From positions 496,001 through 560,000 of the forward strand of contig NZ_RCYU01000001.1 in the NCBI RefSeq assembly GCF_004166885.1: DNA of 64,000 nt, given 5' to 3'. The DNA comes from Streptococcus sp. bf_0095. Its GTDB lineage: Bacteria > Bacillota > Bacilli > Lactobacillales > Streptococcaceae. The translations under genes were made by a program, and so were the position numbers. Under the pieces are notes generated by a model. It searched no databases. It was not told the DNA's origin and saw only the letters and a list, made by a program, of their open reading frames with translations. This document shows, one piece after another, positions 55,449 through 63,716 of the stretch. Each line of letters begins with the position of its first letter. Position 1 is the first letter of the stretch.

Positions 55449-55856
55449 TCAATCCTTTATCTCGACTTGCCCTTTCTCATATCCCGAGTACCAACTGCTA
55501 TTAGGGCTGACATACTCAGGTAATTCTTTCTGCGGCTGATCTCCTGAAAGAGTTAAAATTCCATCATATATCAGACAAGAATACTTCACAGAATCTCTAA
55601 CAAATTCATCATTTTCAGTATCATAAGAGTAGGTTCGCTCTGAACTCCCTTCCTTCACTGTGATTTGCTCTCCTTCTATTTTTATCCATGATGTTTTATC
55701 TAGTGAGGCTGTTTTAGTAGATTCATTTTTTACTGTCAGATAATAAATTCCATCCTTTGATTTCATCTCATCAAGGGTAATACTGATAATCCCTAAAATC
55801 ATAAGTGCAGGAATAATCAACAAAAACCATTTCCATTTTTTAGATTTATTTTTCAT
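55449..55856 (-). CDS. Unknown small membrane-anchored protein
   Basis: 135 residues from ATG 55856; GGAGG lies 11 bases upstream. Basic start, one membrane segment (about 9-27), then an extracytoplasmic beta-rich domain (YYLTVKNESTKTASLDKTSW, YSYDTENDEFVRDSVKYS). AT-rich. TATAAT at 55933-55938 (minus) may be its -10 box. No family recognised. Confidence 0.65.
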   Translation of the reverse strand: MKNKSKKWKWFLLIIPALMILGIISITLDEMKSKDGIYYLTVKNESTKTASLDKTSWIKIEGEQITVKEGSSERTYSYDTENDEFVRDSVKYSCLIYDGILTLSGDQPQKELPEYVSPNSSWYSGYEKGQVEIKD

Positions 55857-56018
55857 CAGTAGACATTCCTCCAATTTTTATATTTTAAAATTCCTTATTT
55901 CCAAGTTTTATCTTTCCACTTCGACTCTCTCTATTATAATGGAGACAGACTATTGTTTTAAGTAAAATAGTTAGATATTTATAAAAAAATGACTTTTTTA
56001 GTCAATTAAGAGGATAAA

Positions 56019-56205
56019 AAACTTTCCGCTGTGAGAAAAGTGCCTGAAATAATTCGAATTTCAGGCACTCAGGAGTTTTGAGAGTAAAACAGTTTTGGGA
56101 ACTGTTTTAGCCTGAGCCCAGAAATTAAAGAGCGAAGGGGCTCAAAACTAAGTCATGGAACTTCCTTGAAGTTCGCTGACGTCCGTACTCACCTAAGGAA
56201 AGTTT
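56019..56205. repeat. Inverted-repeat miniature element, copy 1
   Basis: 187 bp bounded by AAACTTTCC[GCTGTGAG] and [CTCACCTAA]GGAAAGTTT. It contains the hairpin GTGCCTGAAA...TTCAGGCAC, AAACAGTTTT...AACTGTTTTA, and GAACTTCCTTGAAGTTC near the end. No ORF. It is the inverse of the copy at 63085-63238. The 55857-56260 interval otherwise holds only promoter-like AT-rich DNA and a terminator. Confidence 0.8.
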
Positions 56206-56225
56206 TTCAGAAGAATTTATCTTCA

Positions 56226-56259
56226 ATCAAAGAGGGATCGAAAACGATCCCTCTTTGAT
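56226..56259 (-). terminator. Strong hairpin after the CPBP gene
   Basis: ATCAAAGAGGGATCG-TTTT-CGATCCCTCTTTGAT: a 15-bp perfect stem directly after the stop codon, with only a short T run. Confidence 0.7.
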
Positions 56260-56260
56260 A

Positions 56261-57220
56261 TTAATAGCCTCTTAGGTAAGGAAGTAAGGACACAAGAGTT
56301 GTCCCAAGGACCAAGACCCAGAACCAGAAAGAATACAAGCTTCTTTGGAAGACACCGGGTGCTGGTCGGTTTTCTTGAATGTAGTGAAAAATAGCTTTTC
56401 TTTTTAAAATCAAAACTATGGTAAAGGCGATGGTTCCACCTAAAAAGACCAGAATTTGAACCCACTCAGCTACATTCATATTGACATGCGTACCGAGGTA
56501 ATGAAGCCCTTGAGAGAGGACCAGGTTGTTAAAGATATGGTAGAAAATAGCCCACCAGATCGAATACTCGAAGGTCAAGTAGCCAAAGCCTAAGCCGATA
56601 ATTGTCGCAAAGAACAACTGATCAAAATTGGCATGGAACATTCCAAAAGCCAAGGCTGTCATGACGATCGCAAAGACTTTTCCATACTTTTCCAAGGCTC
56701 TCAGTCCAGCAACCCGGAAAACCAATTCCTCTGTGATAGGACCGATCAGAGTCGCATAGAGCAAGAGGCTCCAAGACTGGCTGAGTTGCTCGGACATATC
56801 CTCTTGTGGCTTGAAAAAGCCTAGAGTTTCCATCATGTGGTCTAAGAGTTGAGACAAGGCGCTAGAAGCCAATTGGGCGAACCCCAAGAAGGCAATGAAT
56901 ACTAAGAAAGTCTGCCAGGTCATCTTGCGTCCCTTTTGTCTCACATCTCCTTTAAAGAGGGAGCCTTGCCGATAAAGGGCAAATAGGAAGACACCTATAC
57001 TGACAGATATCAGGTAGCTAATCCCATTCCCATTGATGAGATTTTCTACATACTCCTGCTTCTCTGCCATCTCCAATCCATACCGTCCAAACATAAAGAG
57101 GGTAATGGCAAAGGTCAAAATGATGCTAACAAAGACCATGACCAAGAGATAGAGACAAACCATCCCCGAAAAGCTTCCCAAATCCTTTTTGGGATCTAAA
57201 AATCGATTAAACTGTTTCAT
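56261..57220 (-). CDS. CPBP-family intramembrane endopeptidase
   Basis: 319 residues, about eight membrane segments. EELVFRVAGLRAL gives the EExxxR motif and FGMFHANF the FxxxH motif; a third, HIFNNLV, also follows. These are the catalytic motifs of CPBP (Abi) proteases, known for CAAX processing and bacteriocin self-immunity. Last gene of the hemW operon. Confidence 0.85.
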   Translation of the reverse strand: MKQFNRFLDPKKDLGSFSGMVCLYLLVMVFVSIILTFAITLFMFGRYGLEMAEKQEYVENLINGNGISYLISVSIGVFLFALYRQGSLFKGDVRQKGRKMTWQTFLVFIAFLGFAQLASSALSQLLDHMMETLGFFKPQEDMSEQLSQSWSLLLYATLIGPITEELVFRVAGLRALEKYGKVFAIVMTALAFGMFHANFDQLFFATIIGLGFGYLTFEYSIWWAIFYHIFNNLVLSQGLHYLGTHVNMNVAEWVQILVFLGGTIAFTIVLILKRKAIFHYIQENRPAPGVFQRSLYSFWFWVLVLGTTLVSLLPYLRGY

Positions 57221-57232
57221 CCATTCACTCCG

Positions 57233-57862
57233 CTAATCTACTGTTTTTGTTTTCCGGCTCCATCCGTAGCACCATCCAAAAGCCCCCTCATAGAGAACAA
57301 AGAAAATCAGAAAGGCATGTAGGAAATAGTCCTCCGGAAGAGCTAATATGATGGGATCCTTGTAGGGATCAAAGAGCCAAGTAGCATCTCCGACAAAGAG
57401 GACTTGGTGAAAGAGGGTAAAGAATTGATCAAAGCCAATAAATAGGGTCACTCCTCCTATGACGATAGGCAAGAGAACCATCCCACCAAATAAAGGGCGA
57501 TAGAGACCTGCGTAGCCTTTACGCATGACCGTTCGAATAAATCGTATAGCCACTGGCAACAAGACCAGGAACAAGATCTGAGTCAGGTGAAAGAGGTACT
57601 TGACTGCTTGAAAATGATGGAGGCCATCTGGAGAGGATGGAAAATCTGGCATATCCAGCTTCCAATTAAAAGGACTGGTCAAATACTGCATGAGGACTTG
57701 AAAGTTCTTCTGAATGACTGCAGGAGTCAAACCGGTCCGATTTTGAATTCGTAACCAGCTAATCTCCATGGGATAAATCAACCAGGCTACGAGAATGGTC
57801 CCTAAAATCACTGTTGCTAAGAGCCAGAGGACAAAGCCCGTTACCTTTAACCGATCACGCAT
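57233..57862 (-). CDS. TIGR01906 family membrane protein
   Basis: 209 residues, about five hydrophobic segments. The pattern [22 protein letters not shown] after the first helix and [15 protein letters not shown] near the end agree with TIGR01906, a lactic-acid-bacterial family of unknown function. Its ATG overlaps the HAD-hydrolase stop by 8 bases. Confidence 0.82.
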   Translation of the reverse strand: MRDRLKVTGFVLWLLATVILGTILVAWLIYPMEISWLRIQNRTGLTPAVIQKNFQVLMQYLTSPFNWKLDMPDFPSSPDGLHHFQAVKYLFHLTQILFLVLLPVAIRFIRTVMRKGYAGLYRPLFGGMVLLPIVIGGVTLFIGFDQFFTLFHQVLFVGDATWLFDPYKDPIILALPEDYFLHAFLIFFVLYEGAFGWCYGWSRKTKTVD

Positions 57863-58625
57863 CGAAATCCCACTCCGCTAAGCTAGATAGGACATGCGTT
57901 GGTGGCAAGGGCAGATCCGGCACTTCTTCTGGCTTGGTAAAGCCAGTTGTCACCAGCAAAGTAGGAATGCCATTGTCAATTCCTGCTCGGATGTCGGTCA
58001 GGTAATTGTCTCCCACCATGACCACTTCTTCGCGCTCTAGTCCCAGGTGAGCGATGGCCTTGTCCATAATGATGGCATTGGGCTTACCGATAAAGGTCGG
58101 CTTCACGCGCGTTGCCGCTTCGATAAGAGCATTTAGAGCACCCGCCCCTGGCATCATTCCCCGCTCTGTCGGGATATTGAGGTCAGGATTGGTCCCGATA
58201 AAATGCGCTCCCTTTTGAATGGCCAAGGTAGCGATAGAGAATTTCTCATAGTCCACTTCCCAGTCGAGACCCACCACGACATAGGCTGGATTGACGGTAT
58301 CTTCGACGAAGCCTGCCTCAGCAATGGCTTGTTTCAAGCCAACATCTCCAATGACATAGGCGGTTTTTCCAAGATTCATATCCACCATATAATCAATGGT
58401 TGCTAGTGTCGCTGTATAGATGGTATCCAGCGGCGTTTCGATGTTGAATTGGCCTGCCAGCATCTCTTGGACCATTTCTGGCGTCCGCGTGGTATTGTTG
58501 GTCACAAAGAGGTAGGGGATCTGACGCTCTTGCAATTCGTGGACAAAGGCTTCCCCAGCTGGAATCCGCTCTTTCCCTTTATAAATAGTTCCATCTAAGT
58601 CAATTAAATAACCCTTATAAGTCAC
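57855..58625 (-). CDS. HAD-superfamily hydrolase, TIGR01457/NagD type
   Basis: 256 residues from GTG 58625 ([20 protein letters not shown]). This matches the family start ([14 protein letters not shown]) and has GGAG 12 bases upstream; another GTG at 58649 is possible. LIDLDGT (nucleophile Asp), VTNNT, KPN and VGDNYLTDI are HAD motifs I-IV with a type-C2 cap. Probably a phosphatase of sugar or nucleotide phosphates. Confidence 0.88.
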   Translation of the reverse strand: MTYKGYLIDLDGTIYKGKERIPAGEAFVHELQERQIPYLFVTNNTTRTPEMVQEMLAGQFNIETPLDTIYTATLATIDYMVDMNLGKTAYVIGDVGLKQAIAEAGFVEDTVNPAYVVVGLDWEVDYEKFSIATLAIQKGAHFIGTNPDLNIPTERGMMPGAGALNALIEAATRVKPTFIGKPNAIIMDKAIAHLGLEREEVVMVGDNYLTDIRAGIDNGIPTLLVTTGFTKPEEVPDLPLPPTHVLSSLAEWDFDA

Positions 58626-59319
58626 GAGATTCTTGGTCTCCTTTTTCACTTAATTCCTCTGCTTCTTTCTCCTGAAATTGAAACTGGCCACCTGCTCCAT
58701 AGAGAAGCAAGCAAGCCCCGTATAAGGCAAATTGAAGGACAAGACCGAAGAAATTGATACTTGCTTTTCCAGCCTGAGTAAAGAGGAAGGATGAAATCAT
58801 CAAGATGACGATGGTCACCATTAAGCCACCAATCTTAGCCTGATCAATGGTAATGGTATAGACGCCAGTTTCTTTTTCCTCATTAGTCTCTTTGCCAGCC
58901 TGAATAGGCTTCATGGTCTCAATGAAATCTGTCATTAAAGTCGCTGCGAGGCTGACAGTCGTACTGAAGAGGACACCTTGAGAGAGCTTATTAAAGAAGT
59001 TACTCCAAAAGCTACCTGATTGGCTAGTGATACTCAAAGAAAAGACGACGACAGGCAGGATAAAGGCCAAAATCAAATGAATCCAAACACGATACCAGCG
59101 TACATCTTCCTTGAGAAAACGAAGAAAGTCTTCAAAATTCAATCGGTAGCGTACAAAACGAATCGCTTCCTCAATAAAGATATAAAAGGCTGCGACTAAG
59201 GTTAAGAAACCATCTCCCAATACATAGAGAGGATTTTTCTTACGACGAGCATAGGCAACAACCCGTCGTTGAACCTCCATCAAGTCTTCTTTTTTCTGTT
59301 TTAATCTTCTTTTTTCCAT
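58615..59319 (-). CDS. Unknown four-helix membrane protein
   Basis: 234 residues. A basic N-terminal 25 residues, then hydrophobic segments near 32-48, 80-98, 115-130, 165-185 and 190-212; an acidic tail. It overlaps both neighbours (19 bases with the thioesterase gene, 11 with the HAD gene), so it belongs to the hemW operon. No family recognised. Confidence 0.7.
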   Translation of the reverse strand: MEKRRLKQKKEDLMEVQRRVVAYARRKKNPLYVLGDGFLTLVAAFYIFIEEAIRFVRYRLNFEDFLRFLKEDVRWYRVWIHLILAFILPVVVFSLSITSQSGSFWSNFFNKLSQGVLFSTTVSLAATLMTDFIETMKPIQAGKETNEEKETGVYTITIDQAKIGGLMVTIVILMISSFLFTQAGKASINFFGLVLQFALYGACLLLYGAGGQFQFQEKEAEELSEKGDQESRDL

Positions 59320-60059
59320 AATGTTTCCTTATCTATTTCTTCCCAAGTGATGAGGGCTTGGGCGTGTACTTGGCCTTCTGATGAGATGACATGATTGCTG
59401 ATCATCCCTTCTCGCTCAACGCTAGAGGTAATCATGCCTCCAGGAAGGACCTCCTTAACATACTTGAGATGGACACGTTTGGGGATATGCTGGGTTAGGA
59501 ATTCTGCTCCCATGACTTCAAAGACCCAGTCTAGGTACTTGCTGTTGTTCACATGACCGTTCATGTCTAGATCATAGAACCGCACATGGTAGTCCTGCTC
59601 CATGGCCCCATTCAGTTCTGGATAGCGTGGACCACGGCGGATTTTCTTCTCAAACGGTGACTCATATGGATCGGTGATCTCCTCCGGTACGGATTGGACC
59701 TTACGACTATCCCGATCCATCAAGACAAAGGTGGCCACCATCTCGACGATAGCTTCCCCATTCTGATCTCTGACCACAAAGGAACGGTAGCAAAAGAGAC
59801 GATTGTGGGCCAGGGCCTGAGTCTCAATGGTAATCTGTTCATCAAAGACCGGCAGGCGATGAACCGTGATGTCATAGTCGGTGATGATCCAGACTAGATT
59901 GTACTGTTCGAGCAGGTCCCTGTCACTGATACCAATCTCCATCGACTGCATGCCTGAGACTTGCAAGGACAAGAGGATGAGCTGTGGCATTTTGATAAAG
60001 CCATTCACATCGCTCATATCAAAGGGGACTTTCATGTCATACTGATAAATTTTAGCCAT
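59301..60059 (-). CDS. Acyl-ACP thioesterase
   Basis: 252 residues with two hotdog folds. The N-terminal half has FDMSDVNGFIKMPQLILLSL and YNLVWIITDYDITVHRLP; the C-terminal half DYHVRFYDLDMNGHVNNSKYLDW carries the catalytic Asp, Asn and His region of bacterial FatA-like enzymes. It releases fatty acids from ACP and so sets membrane lipid supply. It starts 3 bases after hemW. Confidence 0.9.
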   Translation of the reverse strand: MAKIYQYDMKVPFDMSDVNGFIKMPQLILLSLQVSGMQSMEIGISDRDLLEQYNLVWIITDYDITVHRLPVFDEQITIETQALAHNRLFCYRSFVVRDQNGEAIVEMVATFVLMDRDSRKVQSVPEEITDPYESPFEKKIRRGPRYPELNGAMEQDYHVRFYDLDMNGHVNNSKYLDWVFEVMGAEFLTQHIPKRVHLKYVKEVLPGGMITSSVEREGMISNHVISSEGQVHAQALITWEEIDKETLWKKED

Positions 60060-60062
60060 CGT

Positions 60063-61193
60063 TTACTCCAATATAAATTTCTCTGCTACGGTATCCCCAA
60101 GGAACAAGCCTCTCTTAGTCATCCGCACTTGCTTGTCATCTGGAACCAAGAGTCCCTGCTCCGTTAGACTGGCCACCACTTGTCCATAGCGTTGGTCAAA
60201 GGAGATACCAAATTTTTCTTCAAAACGTGCCTTAGACACACCTGTCTTTTTCCGTAGACCGAGGAACAACTCCTCTTCCATCTTCTCTTCCAGTGTCAGG
60301 TGCTCCTCTGTAATCCGTGCCTTACCAGCCTCAACAGCTTCCAGGTAATGCCGGATTGGGCCATGATTCTTGTAGCGAATCCCATCGACATAGCCGGAAG
60401 CACCAGCTCCCAGGCCATAGTATTCTGCATTATCCCAATAGACCAGATTGTGGCGACTTTCAAAGCCAGGCTTGGAGAAATTGGAAATCTCATAGTGCTC
60501 AAAGCCTGCTTTTTCCAGTTCCTCAATGATGTACTCAAACATCTCCGCTTCCAACTCTTCTTTGGGGAGAGGAAGCTTGCCCCGTCGCATGCGGTTCATA
60601 AAGACCGTGTGGTTTTCTAAAATCAAACTATAGAGACTCATGTGGGGGATGTCCAAGTCGATCGCCTTGGCGACATTTTCCTTGACCTGGTCCATGGTCT
60701 GACCCGGCAGAGCATAGATCAAATCAATCGAAATATTGTCAAATCCTGCCTGCTTGAGGTGGCGGATATTGTCATAGATATCCTGCTCCTGGTGACTCCG
60801 ACCGATCTTTTTCAGCATCTTGTTATCAAAGGTTTGGACACCCAGAGAGACCCGATTGACCTGAGACTCCTTGAGAACTGCGATCTTATCCGGATCCAAA
60901 TCGCCAGGATTGGCTTCGATGGTAAACTCTTCTACTTCCGATAGGTCCATAACCTTGGGCAATTCTGTCAAGAGATAGGCCAGTTGTTGGGCGGACAGAG
61001 CTGTCGGAGTCCCTCCACCGATGTAGAGAGTCCGAAGTTTGCCAATCTCATACGATCGAGTCTCCTGGATCAAGTGTTCCAGATAGGCATCGACCGGCTG
61101 ATTCTTGATAAAAACCTTAGAAAAGTCACAATAATAACAAATCTGGGTACAAAATGGAATATGCACATAGGCAGAAGACGGTTTAGCTTGCAT
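60063..61193 (-). CDS. hemW: HemW-like radical SAM protein
   Basis: 376 residues from ATG 61193 (MQAKPSSAYVHIPFC); the frame extends upstream without support. CTQICYYCDF is the CX3CX2C radical-SAM motif of HemW/HemN-like proteins, GGGTPTALS binds SAM, and the C-terminal HemN domain follows. HemW is a heme chaperone; streptococci lack heme synthesis, so a heme-handling role is likely. Extended -10 at 61201-61206 is 7 bases from the ATG. First gene of a six-gene operon. Confidence 0.92.
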   Translation of the reverse strand: MQAKPSSAYVHIPFCTQICYYCDFSKVFIKNQPVDAYLEHLIQETRSYEIGKLRTLYIGGGTPTALSAQQLAYLLTELPKVMDLSEVEEFTIEANPGDLDPDKIAVLKESQVNRVSLGVQTFDNKMLKKIGRSHQEQDIYDNIRHLKQAGFDNISIDLIYALPGQTMDQVKENVAKAIDLDIPHMSLYSLILENHTVFMNRMRRGKLPLPKEELEAEMFEYIIEELEKAGFEHYEISNFSKPGFESRHNLVYWDNAEYYGLGAGASGYVDGIRYKNHGPIRHYLEAVEAGKARITEEHLTLEEKMEEELFLGLRKKTGVSKARFEEKFGISFDQRYGQVVASLTEQGLLVPDDKQVRMTKRGLFLGDTVAEKFILE

Positions 61194-61200
61194 AACCTTT

Positions 61201-61206
61201 ATTATA
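61201..61206 (-). promoter_or_regulatory. Extended -10 box abutting hemW
   Basis: Minus strand ATATGGTATAAT (TG-G-TATAAT), 7 bases, then ATG 61193. Confidence 0.55.
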
Positions 61207-61260
61207 CCATATTTCCGACCAAAGCCCGAGCAGAAAATAAAGGGGAAAGCAAGGATTTCC

Positions 61261-61289
61261 TTGACAAGAAGGAATGAAAGGATTAGAAT
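61261..61289 (+). promoter_or_regulatory. Promoter of the ABC-F leader
   Basis: TTGACA (61261-61266), 17-base spacer, TAGAAT (61284-61289), about 31 bases before the minimal leader ORF. Confidence 0.85.
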
Positions 61290-61319
61290 AAAGCTAATCA
61301 CATTCGGAGGTAAGGAGAT

Positions 61320-61331
61320 ATGAACAACTAA
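61320..61331 (+). CDS. Three-codon leader ORF (M-N-N-stop)
   Basis: ATG AAC AAC TAA preceded by GGAGGTAAGGAGAT, the strongest SD in the region. Its only plausible purpose is to place a ribosome at the start of the attenuator RNA ahead of the ABC-F gene. Confidence 0.6.
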   Translation: MNN

Positions 61332-61500
61332 GTTTCGTTAAATAAGATACTTTATTTAGTGGACTGTTTGTTCTATCTCTTTTTGTGTACCCTCTCGCCT
61401 AATTTCCAGCCTTTTGTTGGCTAAATAAGGTCTTTTTCTGCTTGGGTTTCACTTGAATACAGCTCTACTAAATAGGTAGAGCTATTTTTTGTCCCAGTAG
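61332..61500 (+). promoter_or_regulatory. Attenuator leader of the ABC-F gene
   Basis: TAAATAA-GATAC-TTTATTTA lies just after the leader ORF. CCTAATTTCCAGCC-TTTTGTT-GGCTAAATAAGG with TCTTTTT (61398-61437) is a first terminator-like hairpin, and AGCTCTAC-TAAATAG-GTAGAGCT with TTTTTTG (61461-61491) is a strong second terminator, 21 bases before the ABC-F start. The TAAATAA/TTTATTTA and CTAAATAAGG segments are complementary or similar and could form alternative pairs. Confidence 0.75.
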
Positions 61501-61511
61501 AAAGGAATCTT

Positions 61512-63035
61512 ATGCTAAAACTATCCCACCTCACTATCCGACATACAAAAGATTTACGAGATCTGGTTCGAAATCTTTCCCTGACCATTCATGAAGGAGA
61601 AAAAGTTGCCATTATTGGCGAAGAAGGGAATGGAAAATCTTCCTTACTTCAGGTCCTTATGTCCCCAAAATCTCTACCAGATTATCTGACCATAGAAGGA
61701 GAAATCACCACTTCCTTTCACTCCTATGCCTATATTCCCCAAACTTTACCGGAAGCTTTGAAGGGAAAAACCTTGGAAGAATATTTTTTTGGAGAGGACG
61801 AACTAGACTATGCCACCCTCTACAGACTGGCAGATCAATTGCATTTTAATAGCGAGCGCTTTGCAAGCGATCAAGCTATCGGAAGTCTATCTGGAGGAGA
61901 AGCCCTCAAAGTCCAACTGCTTCACGAACTTTGTTGTCCTCATGAATTGCTATTTTTAGATGAACCTTCAAATGATCTGGATTTGGAGACCTTGGACTGG
62001 CTCCAGCATATGATCCAAACGAGCCCCCAAACCATAATATTTATTTCCCATCATGAGGATTTTTTGACTCAGACGGCGGATACGATCATACACCTCAGAC
62101 AGATCAAACACCGCAAGGAGGCTGAAACCATCGTAGAGCACCTAGGCTATCAAGACTACAGTAGCCAGAGGGAACAACAATTTAAGCAACAGTCTCAGCA
62201 AGCAGCCAACGATCAACGAGCCTACCAAAAAACAATGGAGAAGCACCGTCGCGTCCGTCAGCAAGTCGAAACCTCCTTACGAAATACCAAAGATAGCACT
62301 GCTGGACGTCTCCTGGCAAAGAAAATGAAGTCCCTCCTCTCACAAGAAAAGCGCTACGAGCGAGAATTCCAATCCATGACTTCCCAACCCTATGATGAGG
62401 AAATCATCAATCTACATTTCCCTTCCCTCACTCCCTTGTCTCCTCAAAAACTTGTCCTTCTCTTAGATCAGGAAGAGCTCATAATTGGTGATCGTGTCCT
62501 AGTCAAGAACCTCTCCCTCACACTTCAAGGGCAGGATAAGATAGGGATTATCGGTTCCAACGGTGTTGGGAAATCCACTTTCCTAAAAATGATCTGGGAG
62601 ATTTTACAGAATAATGAGAGTATCCGCACTGCCTATATGCCTCAAGATTACACTGAACATCTCCCTCTGACTCAGACACCCGTTCAATTTCTACAGCATT
62701 CAGGCGATCGCGAAGAAATCAACACCATTCAATTGCATTTAGCCTCCCTCAACTTTACTTATTCTGAAATGCATCATCCGATCTCTGAACTTTCTGGTGG
62801 CCAGCAAGGAAAACTCTTCCTCCTTCAATTAGTACTCACAAGTCCCCAGTTTCTACTCTTGGACGAGCCTACCCGCAATTTTTCCCCCACTTCCCAACCA
62901 GAAATTCGTCGCCTATTCGCAGACTACCCAGGCGGACTGGTTACAGTCTCCCACGATCGGACCTTCCTCAAAGAAGTCTGCCAAAAAATCTATCGTCTGA
63001 CTGAAAATGGTTTGGTAGAAATAGAGGCTCTCTAA
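61512..63035 (+). CDS. ABC-F family ATPase, antibiotic-resistance type
   Basis: 507 residues, two ABC domains on one chain without membrane segments. Domain 1: GEEGNGKSS (Walker A), LSGGEALKVQ (signature), LLFLDEPSNDLDLETLDW (Walker B). A charged linker (about 210-290; EKHRRVRQQVETSLRNTKDS) is where ABC-F proteins carry the ribosome-probing segment. Domain 2: GSNGVGKST, LSGGQQGKLFL, LLLDEPTRNFSPTS, in which RNFSP replaces the usual NHLD. ABC-F proteins bind the ribosomal E site and dislodge drugs or rescue stalls. SD AAAGGA. Confidence 0.88.
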   Translation: MLKLSHLTIRHTKDLRDLVRNLSLTIHEGEKVAIIGEEGNGKSSLLQVLMSPKSLPDYLTIEGEITTSFHSYAYIPQTLPEALKGKTLEEYFFGEDELDYATLYRLADQLHFNSERFASDQAIGSLSGGEALKVQLLHELCCPHELLFLDEPSNDLDLETLDWLQHMIQTSPQTIIFISHHEDFLTQTADTIIHLRQIKHRKEAETIVEHLGYQDYSSQREQQFKQQSQQAANDQRAYQKTMEKHRRVRQQVETSLRNTKDSTAGRLLAKKMKSLLSQEKRYEREFQSMTSQPYDEEIINLHFPSLTPLSPQKLVLLLDQEELIIGDRVLVKNLSLTLQGQDKIGIIGSNGVGKSTFLKMIWEILQNNESIRTAYMPQDYTEHLPLTQTPVQFLQHSGDREEINTIQLHLASLNFTYSEMHHPISELSGGQQGKLFLLQLVLTSPQFLLLDEPTRNFSPTSQPEIRRLFADYPGGLVTVSHDRTFLKEVCQKIYRLTENGLVEIEAL

Positions 63036-63072
63036 CGTAAAAAAGATTGGCTAAAAAACCAATCTTTTACGT
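63036..63072. terminator. Terminator after the ABC-F gene
   Basis: CGTAAAAAAGATTGG-CTAAAAAA-CCAATCTTTTACG: long stem with A/T flanks; works on either strand. Confidence 0.85.
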
Positions 63073-63084
63073 TGAAAATAAAGT

Positions 63085-63238
63085 CCTCTATTGAAACTTT
63101 CCTTAGGTGAGAACGGACGTCAGCGAACTTCTTCGAAGTTCCATGACTAATTATTGAGCCTAAGGTCTCAATAATTCCGAATGCCTGAAACCATTAAGTT
63201 TCAGGCACTTTTCTCACGGCGGAAAGTTTCAATAGAGG
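63085..63238. repeat. Inverted-repeat miniature element, copy 2
   Basis: Bounded by an 18-bp perfect inverted repeat, CCTCTATTGAAACTTTCC and GGAAAGTTTCAATAGAGG. Inside: CTTAGGTGAGAACGGACGTC, GAACTTCTTCGAAGTTC and TGCCTGAAA...TTTCAGGCA, all matching copy 1 at 56019 in reverse orientation, with about 50 bp fewer in the middle. Confidence 0.82.
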
Positions 63239-63323
63239 ATTTGATAACTCTGAATTTGTTAGATTTGTTTAAAAGAACAGTTCGTCACTGTTCTACAAGC
63301 TTGGTTTTGACCAATTATTTTAT

Positions 63324-63589
63324 CTAATTTCGCCCTGCCTCTTGTCCCATTTCCTGGGTGCGTTTGTAGGCAGCTTCCACACCTGCAATAATGTCGCCCC
63401 GTAAACCAACTTGTTCTAAGCGGTTGACTCCTGCGATGGTAGAGCCACCTGGACTACAAACCGCATCCCTTAATCGGGCTGGGTGATGGTCTTGACCTTG
63501 CTCCAAGACAAGCTTCCATCTTGATTGGTCAGGGAAGAGGTCCCTACTTTAAACACAATTCGCTTATTCTTCATCCATTCATTCTTCAT
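63324..63589 (-). pseudogene. Collapsed proline operon remnant: proB start joined to proC end
   Basis: ATG 63589 begins [20 protein letters not shown], the N-terminus of glutamate 5-kinase (ProB), and runs to a stop at about 63470. In another frame the same strand continues [20 protein letters not shown] and ends near AAYKRTQEMG, the C-terminus of pyrroline-5-carboxylate reductase (ProC). The join lies near 63480-63500. The middle of proB, all of proA and most of proC are missing, as by one internal deletion. An extended -10 (TGGTATAAT) lies upstream of the proB start. Confidence 0.85.
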
Positions 63590-63664
63590 AGTATTCGATT
63601 GTAACATTATACCATGAAAGCCTTAAAAATTTCTAAGAGGGGACCAGAGAAGGCTATTGCCCAC

Positions 63665-63705
63665 AAAAAAATGAGTTTGAACCTCAAGAGTCAAACTCGT
63701 TTTTA
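63665..63705 (-). terminator. Terminator after rluD
   Basis: GAGTTTGA-(10)-TCAAACTC stem (63673-63698) with T-rich flank on the minus strand. Confidence 0.87.
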
Positions 63706-63716
63706 TGATTGAATGC

